Shown: piece by piece, positions 17,926 to 26,833 of the stretch | Position numbering within the stretch: the stretch's first letter is position 1 | How the letters are laid out: each line of letters opens with the position of its first letter | Source of the DNA: Bacteroidota bacterium | Lineage (GTDB): Bacteria > Bacteroidota > Bacteroidia > UBA8524 | Reading direction: 5' to 3' | Length of the DNA: 64,000 nucleotides | Assembly: GCA_016124735.1 (NCBI GenBank) | Contig: WGMZ01000004.1 | Coordinates: forward strand, 1-64,000 | Notes under the pieces: generated by a model | Databases searched by the model: none | What the model was told of the DNA's origin: nothing | The model's input: the letters and a program-made list of their open reading frames with translations, nothing else | Translations under genes and position numbers: made by a program

Positions 17926-19938
17926 ATGTTTCGCGGGTATGTGTTTGTTATTTTATTCCTGGTCAATCTTCCATTGAAAGCCCAGCAAAACGACTCTTTA
18001 AAAACCTATCATGGACCCGATGTTACCGTAAGCAGCTACCGGGTAGAAAAAAATGAGACAAGCTCAACGGAGATAAAACGCATCAATCCGGACTCCTTTC
18101 TGCTTTCCTCTGCCTATACATTTACCGATCGTCTGCAACAAATTCCAGGTGTCCGTGTATTGTCTACAGGAATAGGCATCAGCAAGCCAGTAATTCGAGG
18201 GTTTTATGGTAACCGGGTTTGCATCCTTCTCGGAGGACTTAAATTCGATAATCAGCAGTGGCAGGAAGAACATGGGATGGGACTCTCGGAAATGGGAGTC
18301 GGACATGTGGAGGTAATCAAAGGTCCAATGGGTGTACTTTATGGTAGCGAAGCTATGGGTGGCGTAATTAATTTAGTAGATGAAGAACCTCCGGTCCCGG
18401 GGAAAAGCAGGAATATCCTTAAAGTTCGGTTTCATGGGAACACCCTGGGAGAGCAAATTTTCTATTCGGGGATGAAAAACCGTGGGAAGTCGTGGAGTGG
18501 AATCAATCTCGGGTATGAAAGCCATGGCGATTACCGGGACGGTGCCGGAAAACGGGTTTTGAATTCCCGCTACGACGGGTACTATATTAAAGGCTCGTAT
18601 GGATTTACCCGCGGCAAATGGACCTCAGAAAATCATTTCTACTCTGGCTTCAACCGTTATGGATTCATCTTCAATGATGTGTACCGCTACATTGAGGCCG
18701 ACAAAAGATACAGCCGCAACCTGCAGAACTATCCCAACCATCAGGTTTGGCTCAATAACCTGAACAGCCAAAATACGTTTTCGCTTGGGGACAACTGGCT
18801 GCTTCATCTTAATGCAGGAATTCAAACGAATCAACGAATGGAAAATGAAGGTAGCGGTGCCATCAGCCTGAACATGTTTCTGCAAACTTCTCAGTACCTG
18901 CTGAAGGCCGAGAAACATATCAATTCGAAAAACCTTCTGGTGTTATCCCACTACCAGTCATTTGAGATCAATCGCAATTTCGGCTCCCGCGTTTTGGTAC
19001 CTGACGCCAATATGCACGAAGCAAATGTTTCAGCATTTCTTCGCAGCAAAGTCGGAACAAGAATTCATCTGGAAAACAGCCTGAATATCGGATGGAAAAA
19101 TGTCACTTCATTTTACACGCTTAACTTTCACAAACAAGGGGGTGAAGCCCAGCCCTTTTCTACTAACAGAAACTACTTTAATTACCTGAGTGGAATCAAT
19201 CTGAAGATGAATTCCAGATGGACATTCAAGCTAAATGCCTCCAGTGGAGTTCGTGTTCCCAATCTGGCGGAGTTTTCTTCTGATGGCCTTCATGAAGGCG
19301 TTTATACGTATGAAATTGGAAATCCTCATCTTCGAAGCGAAAAAATGCATGCTTTGAATGGCGCTTTACTGTTTGGCAAAGATCGAATCAAAGCAGAATT
19401 GCAGGTTTTCTATAACAGGATTCTCGATTATATCTACCTGGCCCCTACTCCGGAAACTTGGTTTGGTTTTCCCGTGTTTCGTTACCGGCAACAAAATGCA
19501 ACGCAATACGGCGCCGAGTTTGCTCTAAAATGGAAACTCAACGACTGGCTTGTCTCTGAATCAAATATTGCCTGGATGAGCGGGTTTACAGATGATGGAA
19601 ATTATCTTCCTTTTCTCCCACCTGCCCGAGGCTCTGTGAAATTTTCCAATACGGGATGGAATCTTAATAAAGTAAAGCTACACTCCAATGTCGAAGCCAT
19701 TTGGACCTCGGCACAAAACCACACCTATCCGGGTGAACCGGGAACACCGGCCTACGCCCTGTATAATGCCGGAATTTCCTTTTCCGGACAATTCAGGCGA
19801 TGCAGCTATACTTTCAGTGCAACGGTCAATAATTTGTTCGATCAGGCTTATACGGATCCACTCTCCCGAATGAAGTATTTTGGATTATTAAACCCAGGAC
19901 GAAATATTGGCATTGCTGCACGTATTCAATTGAACTAG
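17926..19938 (+). CDS. TonB-dependent outer-membrane receptor (BtuB/FecA-like)
   Basis: 670 residues from the ATG at 17926; a TTG at 17917 in the same frame would add three. Signal peptide ends LPLKAQ. A plug domain follows (residues ~40-150: IPGVRVLSTG, then VEVIKGPMGVLYGSEAMGGVINL), then a 22-strand-type barrel with alternating aromatic strands. It imports a scarce ligand across the outer membrane using TonB energy. There is no N-terminal carboxypeptidase-like domain and no SusD partner, so a metal, metallophore or cofactor is more likely than a glycan. A GTG-started gene follows after three nucleotides, indicating an operon with 19942-20475 and perhaps 20508-20915. Confidence 0.92.
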   Translation: MFRGYVFVILFLVNLPLKAQQNDSLKTYHGPDVTVSSYRVEKNETSSTEIKRINPDSFLLSSAYTFTDRLQQIPGVRVLSTGIGISKPVIRGFYGNRVCILLGGLKFDNQQWQEEHGMGLSEMGVGHVEVIKGPMGVLYGSEAMGGVINLVDEEPPVPGKSRNILKVRFHGNTLGEQIFYSGMKNRGKSWSGINLGYESHGDYRDGAGKRVLNSRYDGYYIKGSYGFTRGKWTSENHFYSGFNRYGFIFNDVYRYIEADKRYSRNLQNYPNHQVWLNNLNSQNTFSLGDNWLLHLNAGIQTNQRMENEGSGAISLNMFLQTSQYLLKAEKHINSKNLLVLSHYQSFEINRNFGSRVLVPDANMHEANVSAFLRSKVGTRIHLENSLNIGWKNVTSFYTLNFHKQGGEAQPFSTNRNYFNYLSGINLKMNSRWTFKLNASSGVRVPNLAEFSSDGLHEGVYTYEIGNPHLRSEKMHALNGALLFGKDRIKAELQVFYNRILDYIYLAPTPETWFGFPVFRYRQQNATQYGAEFALKWKLNDWLVSESNIAWMSGFTDDGNYLPFLPPARGSVKFSNTGWNLNKVKLHSNVEAIWTSAQNHTYPGEPGTPAYALYNAGISFSGQFRRCSYTFSATVNNLFDQAYTDPLSRMKYFGLLNPGRNIGIAARIQLN

Positions 19939-19941
19939 ATT

Positions 19942-20475
19942 GTGAAGAAATCCCTGTTGTATTCGCTTTGTTTAGGCCCTGTGCTCACAGGACTTACAGC
20001 GCTCGCATGGATTCCAGTTTGCATCACATTGATTCAGGTAGGGCATCAATCGAATACCTTTGGTTACCTATCACATTCAGAACCTGTTATTTGGGAAGTT
20101 TCCCTGGAGAACGCCAATGTTTGGGTAAAGAATGGCAAAGAAGTAGTCCGGAATGGAAGACTATACGATGTAACCGCCCTGGATACTTTCGGGACCATTA
20201 TTCGTATTTCTCTTATTGAAGATGAAGAAGAAAATTTTCTCTTAAGGATATTAGAGAATCAGATTGCCGGGGCAGATATTCCGCTCGGCAAAAAACAGGA
20301 GAATCGCTTCCCCGACCTTCATCAATGGGACCTGCATGAACTGGTTCAAATACGCGCCCATTTTCTTTACACCTATAAGCAGATGCCCACATCCGCATTG
20401 ATTCAAAAGCCTGATTTTTTAGAAGATCCACCACCGGAGCATGCGCATTTTCTCCATGCGTATGAAAAGGCCTGA
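19942..20475 (+). CDS. Hypothetical membrane-anchored protein coupled to TonB receptor
   Basis: 177 residues, GTG start three nucleotides after the receptor stop in the same frame, so the two are likely translationally coupled. It has one hydrophobic N-terminal helix (about residues 5-32) and then a soluble, acidic region. The tail contains several His residues (HAHFLHAYEKA). I do not recognise a family. The tight coupling suggests a partner in the same uptake process; a metal-binding role for the His-containing tail is speculation. Confidence 0.7.
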   Translation: MKKSLLYSLCLGPVLTGLTALAWIPVCITLIQVGHQSNTFGYLSHSEPVIWEVSLENANVWVKNGKEVVRNGRLYDVTALDTFGTIIRISLIEDEEENFLLRILENQIAGADIPLGKKQENRFPDLHQWDLHELVQIRAHFLYTYKQMPTSALIQKPDFLEDPPPEHAHFLHAYEKA

Positions 20476-20507
20476 CCGGCTCAAAACTAAATTAATCAAG
20501 CTAACAC

Positions 20508-20915
20508 ATGAAAATTATCAAATTGGCCCTGGTCGTGTTTACCATGGCTTTTGTTGCAACGTCTTGTAAAAAAGATGAAGGAAAACTTCCGTCCATTCAA
20601 TTCAATACCTCTGCCGATTTTGTGAGTAGTGATATTACTCTTCCGGAAGGCGATACCGCAGTGATACAGATTATCGCAGATAAAACAGAGGACAAAGATG
20701 TATTGAAAAAATTCGACATCTCCCTTTCCGAAAATGGCGGGGTAAATCAATCTATTTACAATGTGGATTTAAACAGTGATCAGGAAGATCATTTTGAATA
20801 TACTTATAGAGCGGTGGCGGGTGCCGGAAGCGGACATACCCGAAAATACACTTTTACGATTTCCAACCGCGATGGTTTGGTAAATCAGCAAAGCATTACA
20901 ATTACTACCCAATAG
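20508..20915 (+). CDS. Small lipoprotein, unknown function
   Basis: 135 residues. The signal peptide ends with the lipobox-like VATSC followed by Lys-Lys-Asp, so the protein is lipid-anchored. The mature part looks all-beta: alternating residues, about one Ig-like domain, ending QQSITITTQ. It lies 32 bp after the preceding gene and is followed by a strong terminator, so it is the last gene of the TonB-receptor transcript. No family was recognised. Confidence 0.8.
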   Translation: MKIIKLALVVFTMAFVATSCKKDEGKLPSIQFNTSADFVSSDITLPEGDTAVIQIIADKTEDKDVLKKFDISLSENGGVNQSIYNVDLNSDQEDHFEYTYRAVAGAGSGHTRKYTFTISNRDGLVNQQSITITTQ

Positions 20916-20926
20916 TTCCATTATGC

Positions 20927-20964
20927 AATACAAATGCCCGTTGAAAATTTCGGGCATTTGTATT
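20927..20964 (+). terminator. Intrinsic terminator of the TonB-receptor operon
   Basis: AATACAAATGCCCG (20927-20940) pairs perfectly with CGGGCATTTGTATT (20951-20964) across a 10-nt loop. The hairpin has a T-rich 3' arm and is followed by ATTATT. It may act in both directions. Confidence 0.85.
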
Positions 20965-20989
20965 ATTATTACCTGTTATTTTTCTGAAT

Positions 20990-21355
20990 ATGAGAATATT
21001 TACCTTATTACTATTCTCCGTGATTTTGCTGAATACTATTTCCTGCAAGAAGGATAATCAGGAACCAGCGCCAAGCACCGGAACCATTCAGATTGTGTTC
21101 AATGGAACCCCAAGCGCGGGCTTCGGAGATAAAGTAGAGTTCTATTTTGCCAAAGACCTCTACCATTTGCAGACGAATATTTTCAGTTTTAGCAAAGTTT
21201 CCAACGCGCCCCACACTACCATTACTATGGGTGAAACAGAACCTCAAGACTGGTATTATAAGCGCCTGATTTCTACAAGCGGCCCCCCTCAGGAAACACA
21301 AGGAACCGTGAAGGTAACAGCCGGCAAAACGGCCACCATTTCTGTCGATTTCTAA
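20990..21355 (+). CDS. Small lipoprotein, unknown function
   Basis: 121 residues with a signal peptide and lipobox (NTISC, then Lys-Lys-Asp). The mature domain of about 95 residues is predicted to be beta-rich and contains a GEKVEFYFAKDLYHLQ-like segment with several aromatics. No recognisable family. It lies between the terminator at 20927-20964 and the AlkB-like gene, 46 bp ahead of the latter, so it may be transcribed with it. Confidence 0.7.
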   Translation: MRIFTLLLFSVILLNTISCKKDNQEPAPSTGTIQIVFNGTPSAGFGDKVEFYFAKDLYHLQTNIFSFSKVSNAPHTTITMGETEPQDWYYKRLISTSGPPQETQGTVKVTAGKTATISVDF

Positions 21356-21401
21356 ATCGCAGAAATTTGGCTTCTTCAGAATTTGCCCCGAACTTCGATT
21401 T

Positions 21402-22451
21402 ATGTCCTTTCGAACAGGTTCTTTGCGCTATCTGGCCGGTTTACTTCCGGCGCTTGGAGCGGCCAGTTCGTTTCAGAGAACAGGCTGGGGTGCCTGGACC
21501 CTTGTATTTGTAGTCTTTTTTCTGATTCCAATCCTGGATCAGGTTTTTGGGCGTTTCAAATTTATCAGTGCCCGCGAAGAAGATAGCACCCTGGCTTTCG
21601 ATTGGGTACTCTACCTGACTGTGCCAATCTATCTGTTTTTATACCTTTACTTCCTTCAGGATGTTTATCGAAATACTTACGATTTGCTAACCCTAAGTGG
21701 AAGAATCGTAAGTATGGGTTTGCTTTGCGGGGTATACGGGATCAACGTGGCTCATGAGTTGGGCCACCGCAAAGAGCTTTTCCCGCGGCTAGTGGCCCGA
21801 CTCTTATTGTGCACATCTTTCTATGCTCACTTTTATATTGAACACAATCGCGGACATCATAAACATGTTGCAACACCGGGAGATCCATCTTCTGCGCGTA
21901 AAAACGAAATGCTTTACACTTTTTGGATGCGATCCATGACAATGACCTGGTTGACTGCCTGGAGAATTGAAGCAAGAAAGATGAAGAATCTTCATCTTCC
22001 CATTTTTCATTACAGAAATCAGATGATTGTTCTTCTATTTGCTCAGCTCTTTTGGTTTGGGGCAATCTTCTACTTTTTTGGATACCCGGTTATAATCTAC
22101 ATATTGCTCTCTGCATGGATAGGAGCAGCATTGCTGGAAACCATCAATTATATTGAACACTATGGACTGAGCAGAAAGCAACTGGAATCCGGAGTCTATG
22201 AACGCACAGGTGTCGAGCATTCCTGGAACTCAGACCATGTAGCAGGAAGGTTCGTTCTGTTTGAACTAAGTCGTCACAGTGATCATCATTATAAGGCTAG
22301 TAAACACTTTCCCAGTCTTGAGAGCAAAGAAGGTAGTCCGCAAATGCCCCTGGGTTATCCAGGGATGATGCTTATCTCTCTGATTCCCCCTTTGTGGTTT
22401 GCTATTATGAATCCAAAACTCGATAAAAAAGAAGGCTTAACCGCTCACTAA
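21402..22451 (+). CDS. AlkB-like membrane non-haem di-iron monooxygenase (alkane 1-monooxygenase family)
   Basis: 349 residues, polytopic inner-membrane protein. The histidine boxes of the integral-membrane di-iron hydroxylase superfamily are all present: HELGHRKE (about 117), HNRGHHKH (about 147) and HSDHHYKASK (about 291), plus the AlkB-type NYIEHYGL motif near 249. This specific set points to alkane 1-monooxygenase rather than desaturases. Such enzymes hydroxylate the terminal carbon of medium or long alkanes or related chains, using electrons from rubredoxin. No rubredoxin or reductase gene is adjacent. The real substrate could be another hydrophobic chain. Confidence 0.88.
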   Translation: MSFRTGSLRYLAGLLPALGAASSFQRTGWGAWTLVFVVFFLIPILDQVFGRFKFISAREEDSTLAFDWVLYLTVPIYLFLYLYFLQDVYRNTYDLLTLSGRIVSMGLLCGVYGINVAHELGHRKELFPRLVARLLLCTSFYAHFYIEHNRGHHKHVATPGDPSSARKNEMLYTFWMRSMTMTWLTAWRIEARKMKNLHLPIFHYRNQMIVLLFAQLFWFGAIFYFFGYPVIIYILLSAWIGAALLETINYIEHYGLSRKQLESGVYERTGVEHSWNSDHVAGRFVLFELSRHSDHHYKASKHFPSLESKEGSPQMPLGYPGMMLISLIPPLWFAIMNPKLDKKEGLTAH

Positions 22452-22571
22452 CAGGTGGAAAGGGAAATGAATCCCGAGTGTATTTTTCAAATAGCGTATT
22501 TGATTTGCTGATTTTACGTCATTTAACGTGAAATTTAAACTCCTTTCAAATCCTTGATCTAGATTTAAATT

Positions 22572-23054
22572 ATGAACTTACTAATCTTGGGGGGAACAAT
22601 GGCAACTTGCATGTTTTTAGCATCCTGCATCGCAAGTCCTGAACCTGTTGTTTCATCTGAAGCTGATCCGGCTCCAGAGCCCCAAAACGACACATTAACA
22701 AAATCTCAGGCTGGTATTGGCCCAAAAGTCGAGCTGCGTGTGTCCCGAATCTCCGTATCAGGACAAAATATGCGGTTAGAGGTAATCAATCGAACCGGCG
22801 TGGCTCTCAACTCCATTAAGGGAATGGTTACTTTTTACGACAGAAAAGGGAACAAAATGTACGACTCATTACAGATGAGAGACTTTCAACCATTTTCTGC
22901 TTACAAGATGCAAGGAATTGTTGGCCCTTATTCCAAAGCCTCTGTTCAGGTGGAGGTCATTGTGCCTTCCGGATGCAAGGACGCGCGCGTAATTCTTCGT
23001 CAGGCAAGCCATGCCGATGGCACGGTGATGCAGTTTAAAACGAATGCTTATTGA
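22572..23054 (+). CDS. Hypothetical lipoprotein, FxLYD-like
   Basis: 160 residues. A signal peptide with a lipobox-like FLASC is followed by a Pro/Glu-rich linker and one beta-sandwich domain. That domain (SVSGQNMRLEVINRTGVAL..., then VTFYDRKGNKMYDSL) has the strand pattern of FxLYD or similar small extracellular modules. Function unknown. It stands alone and converges with the YihY gene, 20 bp apart. Confidence 0.7.
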   Translation: MNLLILGGTMATCMFLASCIASPEPVVSSEADPAPEPQNDTLTKSQAGIGPKVELRVSRISVSGQNMRLEVINRTGVALNSIKGMVTFYDRKGNKMYDSLQMRDFQPFSAYKMQGIVGPYSKASVQVEVIVPSGCKDARVILRQASHADGTVMQFKTNAY

Positions 23055-23073
23055 CGATAATTACTCGCTCTTT

Positions 23074-24426
23074 CTATGAATCCCAATCAGCCCCAAATAT
23101 CGACAGGACGTGAATGTTCAGCTTGGACTCGGTACTTTCTCTGTAGAGCTTTTCAACGAGTTCTTCGGACGCCCGTAACGGTTCCGGCAGCGTAAATGTC
23201 TTTTCGATGGGGCTGATTTCATCCAAACGATTCATCACAAATGAAACATTCAATCTATCCACTCCGATTGCCGGTTGATAAGATGTTTCACTTTCTTCAT
23301 CGCTGGCAACTATTTCACTGAGTAAACCGGCTTTGCATAGCTCATTGCAAAATTCCTTGATCACTTTAAAAGGCAGATCCAGCTCCTGACTCCATTCCTG
23401 TGCGGAATACGAAGGCCCTCCATCTTCAAATCTCTTCGCACTCAGAGCCATTATGGTAAGCGCCAGCACAAGTTTTTGTTTATTGCTGGGGATGAAATGC
23501 TGCCTTTCATCGACATGCATTTCGATATTTTGAAGAGAATAACTCACTTCTGCTCCAATGAGCACAATGATCCAGGCAACCTGCAGAAAAGTGATAAACA
23601 GAGGAAAGAAAGCAAAACTACCGTAAATCGCATTGTACCGGCTCACGCCGACTTGAAACTCAATATAGCCCCACTGGAACAATTGAAAGCTAAAACCCGC
23701 AACGATGCCGGCCACAATTGCTGGTTTCAAGCGAACTCTCGTGTTCGGGATTATCATATAAACCAGCATAAAAAGCAAAGCATTCAGTACATAAGGAATC
23801 AAATTGATGGAGAAGATGATGATGTCTCTCAGGAACCCAAGACTGATCCATCGCTGTGCAAAATCAGTAATAAATGCCGAAATAAATAGTGTGGCACTTC
23901 CTGCTGCAATGAAGAAAACAGGAGCCAGGAGTAATATGCTGAAGTAATCTGTAAACTTGCGTACCCAGCTACGGTTGACTGTGATTTGCCAGATGCTATT
24001 AAAACTCATCTCGATGCTGCTCAATACCTGAAGCACCGACCAAATAAGGATGATGAAACCTAAACCGGCCACGAGTCCGCCTTGTGTATTGGCCAGAAGC
24101 CTGTTCACAAAACTTAGGAGTTGTTCGAGTAATTGTGGTTCCTCACTGAATGAATAATATAATTGTTCGCGCAGACGTTCTTCCAGGCCAAACCCTTTGG
24201 CAATACCAAAAACCATGGCAACAACCGGTACTACCGAAAGCAAAGTGTAAAAGGTTAGGGCACTGGCTTGCAGAATAAGTTTCTTTTCACCGAAATCTTC
24301 AACAGCCAGGATAATGATGCGAATGAGTTTTACCAGATAACGGTTGCTGCGGTTCAGTTTCGAATCATCGATGGTCCATACACCATGACTCAGGAAGCGG
24401 AATATTTTTCGGAATAAAGCCTTCAC
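23074..24426 (-). CDS. YihY/BrkB-family inner-membrane protein
   Basis: About 450 residues from a GTG at 24426; the frame is open to an ATG at 24555. The extra 43 residues are encoded by palindromic repeat sequence and read as low-quality protein, so I prefer the GTG, though neither is certain. The protein matches the YihY/virulence factor BrkB family: an LQASALTFYTLLSVVPVVAM first helix, about six helices and ARAI-type loops. A C-terminal cytoplasmic extension of roughly 110 residues resembles a winged-helix (SAQEWSQELDLPFKVIKEFC). Often mislabelled RNase BN; true function unknown, possibly envelope integrity or transport. Confidence 0.85.
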   Translation of the reverse strand: MKALFRKIFRFLSHGVWTIDDSKLNRSNRYLVKLIRIIILAVEDFGEKKLILQASALTFYTLLSVVPVVAMVFGIAKGFGLEERLREQLYYSFSEEPQLLEQLLSFVNRLLANTQGGLVAGLGFIILIWSVLQVLSSIEMSFNSIWQITVNRSWVRKFTDYFSILLLAPVFFIAAGSATLFISAFITDFAQRWISLGFLRDIIIFSINLIPYVLNALLFMLVYMIIPNTRVRLKPAIVAGIVAGFSFQLFQWGYIEFQVGVSRYNAIYGSFAFFPLFITFLQVAWIIVLIGAEVSYSLQNIEMHVDERQHFIPSNKQKLVLALTIMALSAKRFEDGGPSYSAQEWSQELDLPFKVIKEFCNELCKAGLLSEIVASDEESETSYQPAIGVDRLNVSFVMNRLDEISPIEKTFTLPEPLRASEELVEKLYRESTESKLNIHVLSIFGADWDS

Positions 24427-24500
24427 CTCGCTAAGATAGGAGAATTGCAGAATGATTCCTCTTCCAGCCCTCTCAACGAAGGCGATGATCTGTCCTTCCC

Positions 24501-24540
24501 CCCCTGAGGGGACTTTCTCGACTTTCCCCTCAATGAGGGG
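24501..24540. repeat. Tandem REP-like palindromes
   Basis: CCCCTgAGGGG at 24501-24511 and CCCCTCAaTGAGGGG at 24526-24540, 14 nt apart. Both can form short GC hairpins of the kind scattered in intergenic DNA of Bacteroidota. They overlap the upstream end of the YihY frame and are the main reason to distrust the ATG at 24555. Confidence 0.6.
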
Positions 24541-24751
24541 AAAGATAGTCCGCATTCGCTCGAAACATTCTCATAGATTTTTCAAAGTAATATTGAAAAA
24601 GTATTCCCCTTAAGTAATACGAATTTTTAATGGTGGACTTTAACCGGCCCTCATTCAATTTCTTGTCAATCGACTCAATACAGACCTCTGCAAACACAAT
24701 GTTGGATATTCTGTATATTATTGATTTTCACCTTCCCTTCATTGGATTGGC

Positions 24752-26731
24752 CTAATATTTTAGTAACTCATCCAGGCTGCTTTCAAACTTTTTAACCGGA
24801 AGGAATTCCTGCTCTAATGGAATGCTGAAAGGCACGGGAGTATCCAGTGAACCTACCCGCTTAACCGGCGCATCCAGAAGTTCAAAACAATGTTCTGCAA
24901 TCCAGGAGGCAATTTCTCCCCCGATGCCACCGGTCAGTGTATCTTCATGCAGAACCAACACTTTACCCGTTTTTCTCACAGACTCTTTTACGGCATCTTT
25001 GTCCCAAGGCAGCAAGGTGCGTAAATCAATAATGTCTGCATCGATGCCCTTTTCTTCACACAAATTTATGGCCCAATGCACACCCATTCCATAGGTAATG
25101 ATGCTCACCTGTTCGCCTGCTTTGCTAATTTTAGCCTTGCCAAGAGGTAGCGTATAGTAATCATCCGGAACTTCTCCCTCAAGCGAGCGGTACAAGGCTT
25201 TGTGTTCAAAGAACAAGACCGGGTTTGGATCTGCAAAAGAAGCACACAGCAGGCCTTTCGCATCTTCAGGAGTAGATGGATAAACAACCTTGAGTCCGGG
25301 AGTATGGAAAAACCAGGCCTCATTGCTTTGGCTGTGAAAAGGGCCGGCACCAACACCGGCTCCAGTTGGCATGCGCACTACCACGTCGGCATTTTGTCCC
25401 CAACGGTAATGCGACTTAGCCAGGTTATTCACGATTTGATTGAAGCCGCAGGTTACAAAATCAGCGAACTGCATTTCCACCATGGCTTTATGTCCTTTTA
25501 TGGAAAGCCCATAAGCGGTTCCCAATATGGCCGATTCACAAAGAGGCGTATTTCTCACCCGTTCATGACCGAATTGCTCCACAAATCCCTGGGTAATCTT
25601 AAACACGCCACCGTAATCACCGATATCCTGTCCCATAAGGACCAATTGCGGATGTCGCTCCATGCTCTGACGCAAGCCATCGCTTATGGCATCCACCAGT
25701 CGTTTGGTTGATTTTGAATCGGAGGATGGATGTACTAAATCAGGAATATCATGACTGTAAACATCATAGAGTTCTTCTTCAATATTTGGGGTTATCTCCG
25801 GAAGAGCAAATACTTTCTCCAGGCCAACTTCAATCTCCTTTTTTATCTCATTGCGAATGACGGATTCTTTCTCCTCATCGAGTAATTCGATAGATTCGAG
25901 ATACGCTCGGTAGTTTTCAACCGGATCCTTCTTGCCCCACTCTTCAAAGAGTTCCTGTGGCACATACTTGGTACCGGAAGCTTCCTCATGGCCGCGCATA
26001 CGAAAGGTGAGACATTCCAAAATAACCGGACGAGGTTTCTCGCGAATGCTCTGTGCCAATTCATTGAGCAGATGGTAAACCTCCAAAATATTGTTCCCAT
26101 CTACCTGAAAGGCTTCCATTCCGTATCCAATTCCCTTATCAATAAACTGCTTGCAACGGAATTGTTCAGATGATGGAGTAGATAGGCCGTATCCATTGTT
26201 TTCAATCAGGAATATAACTGGCAAGTCCCAAACTGCTGCGGTGTTCAGCGCCTCATGGAAATCGCCTTCGCTAGCGCCGCCATCTCCGCTAAATGCCAGG
26301 GATAGCTTTTTCTCTCCATTGAGTTTATGCGCCAAAGCGATTCCATCGGCTACGCCAAGCATGGCCCCGAGATGCGAAATCATCCCTACAATATGATGTT
26401 CATTCGTGCCAAAGTGGAAGGATCGTTCCCGCCCTTTAGAGAAACCTTCTTTCTTGCCCTGCCATTGCGCAAAGAGCCGGGAAAATGGAATGTCCCTGCC
26501 GGTAAACACACCAAGGTTACGATGAAGTGGCATAATGTACTCATCCTCATGCAGAGCTGCTGCTACCGAAACCGCTATTGCCTCCTGCCCGATTCCCGAG
26601 AACCATTTGCTCACTTTTCCCTGACGCAACAGGATGAGCATACGCTCTTCAATCATTCTTGGTTTTAAAATACGGGCATAGAGATCCAGCAATACTTCGT
26701 CGCTGAGACTTCTGCGGTTAAATTCCATCAT
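24752..26731 (-). CDS. Fused 2-oxoacid dehydrogenase E1 (alpha+beta subunits)
   Basis: 659 residues from ATG 26731 (ATG 26728 is equally good). Residues ~1-330 are the alpha part with the thiamine diphosphate motif (GDGGASEGDFHEALN, then ENNGYGLSTP). Residues ~345-659 are the beta part (MGQDIGDYGGVFK, ADFVTCGFNQIVNN, HEDTLTGGIGGEIA). Separate chains in most bacteria are joined here, a form common in Bacteroidota. It decarboxylates a 2-oxoacid, most likely branched-chain, and passes the acyl group to an E2 lipoyl enzyme not present in the window. A TAAATTTG promoter element abuts the start. Confidence 0.92.
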   Translation of the reverse strand: MMEFNRRSLSDEVLLDLYARILKPRMIEERMLILLRQGKVSKWFSGIGQEAIAVSVAAALHEDEYIMPLHRNLGVFTGRDIPFSRLFAQWQGKKEGFSKGRERSFHFGTNEHHIVGMISHLGAMLGVADGIALAHKLNGEKKLSLAFSGDGGASEGDFHEALNTAAVWDLPVIFLIENNGYGLSTPSSEQFRCKQFIDKGIGYGMEAFQVDGNNILEVYHLLNELAQSIREKPRPVILECLTFRMRGHEEASGTKYVPQELFEEWGKKDPVENYRAYLESIELLDEEKESVIRNEIKKEIEVGLEKVFALPEITPNIEEELYDVYSHDIPDLVHPSSDSKSTKRLVDAISDGLRQSMERHPQLVLMGQDIGDYGGVFKITQGFVEQFGHERVRNTPLCESAILGTAYGLSIKGHKAMVEMQFADFVTCGFNQIVNNLAKSHYRWGQNADVVVRMPTGAGVGAGPFHSQSNEAWFFHTPGLKVVYPSTPEDAKGLLCASFADPNPVLFFEHKALYRSLEGEVPDDYYTLPLGKAKISKAGEQVSIITYGMGVHWAINLCEEKGIDADIIDLRTLLPWDKDAVKESVRKTGKVLVLHEDTLTGGIGGEIASWIAEHCFELLDAPVKRVGSLDTPVPFSIPLEQEFLPVKKFESSLDELLKY

Positions 26732-26740
26732 ATTCGGCGC

Positions 26741-26748
26741 CAAATTTA
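26741..26748 (-). promoter_or_regulatory. -7 promoter element TAAATTTG of the E1 gene
   Basis: Minus-strand TAAATTTG matches TAnnTTTG exactly and ends only 9 nt before ATG 26731, implying a very short or absent leader. It also excludes the TTG at 26743, which lies inside the element, as start codon. Confidence 0.5.
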
Positions 26749-26833
26749 GGAGAAATACCTGTTGCTTGGTGGATGAATTAATTAAAATCTAAATCAATCT
26801 AAAAAGGCTGGATTAGTGCTTCGCAAAGAAAGG

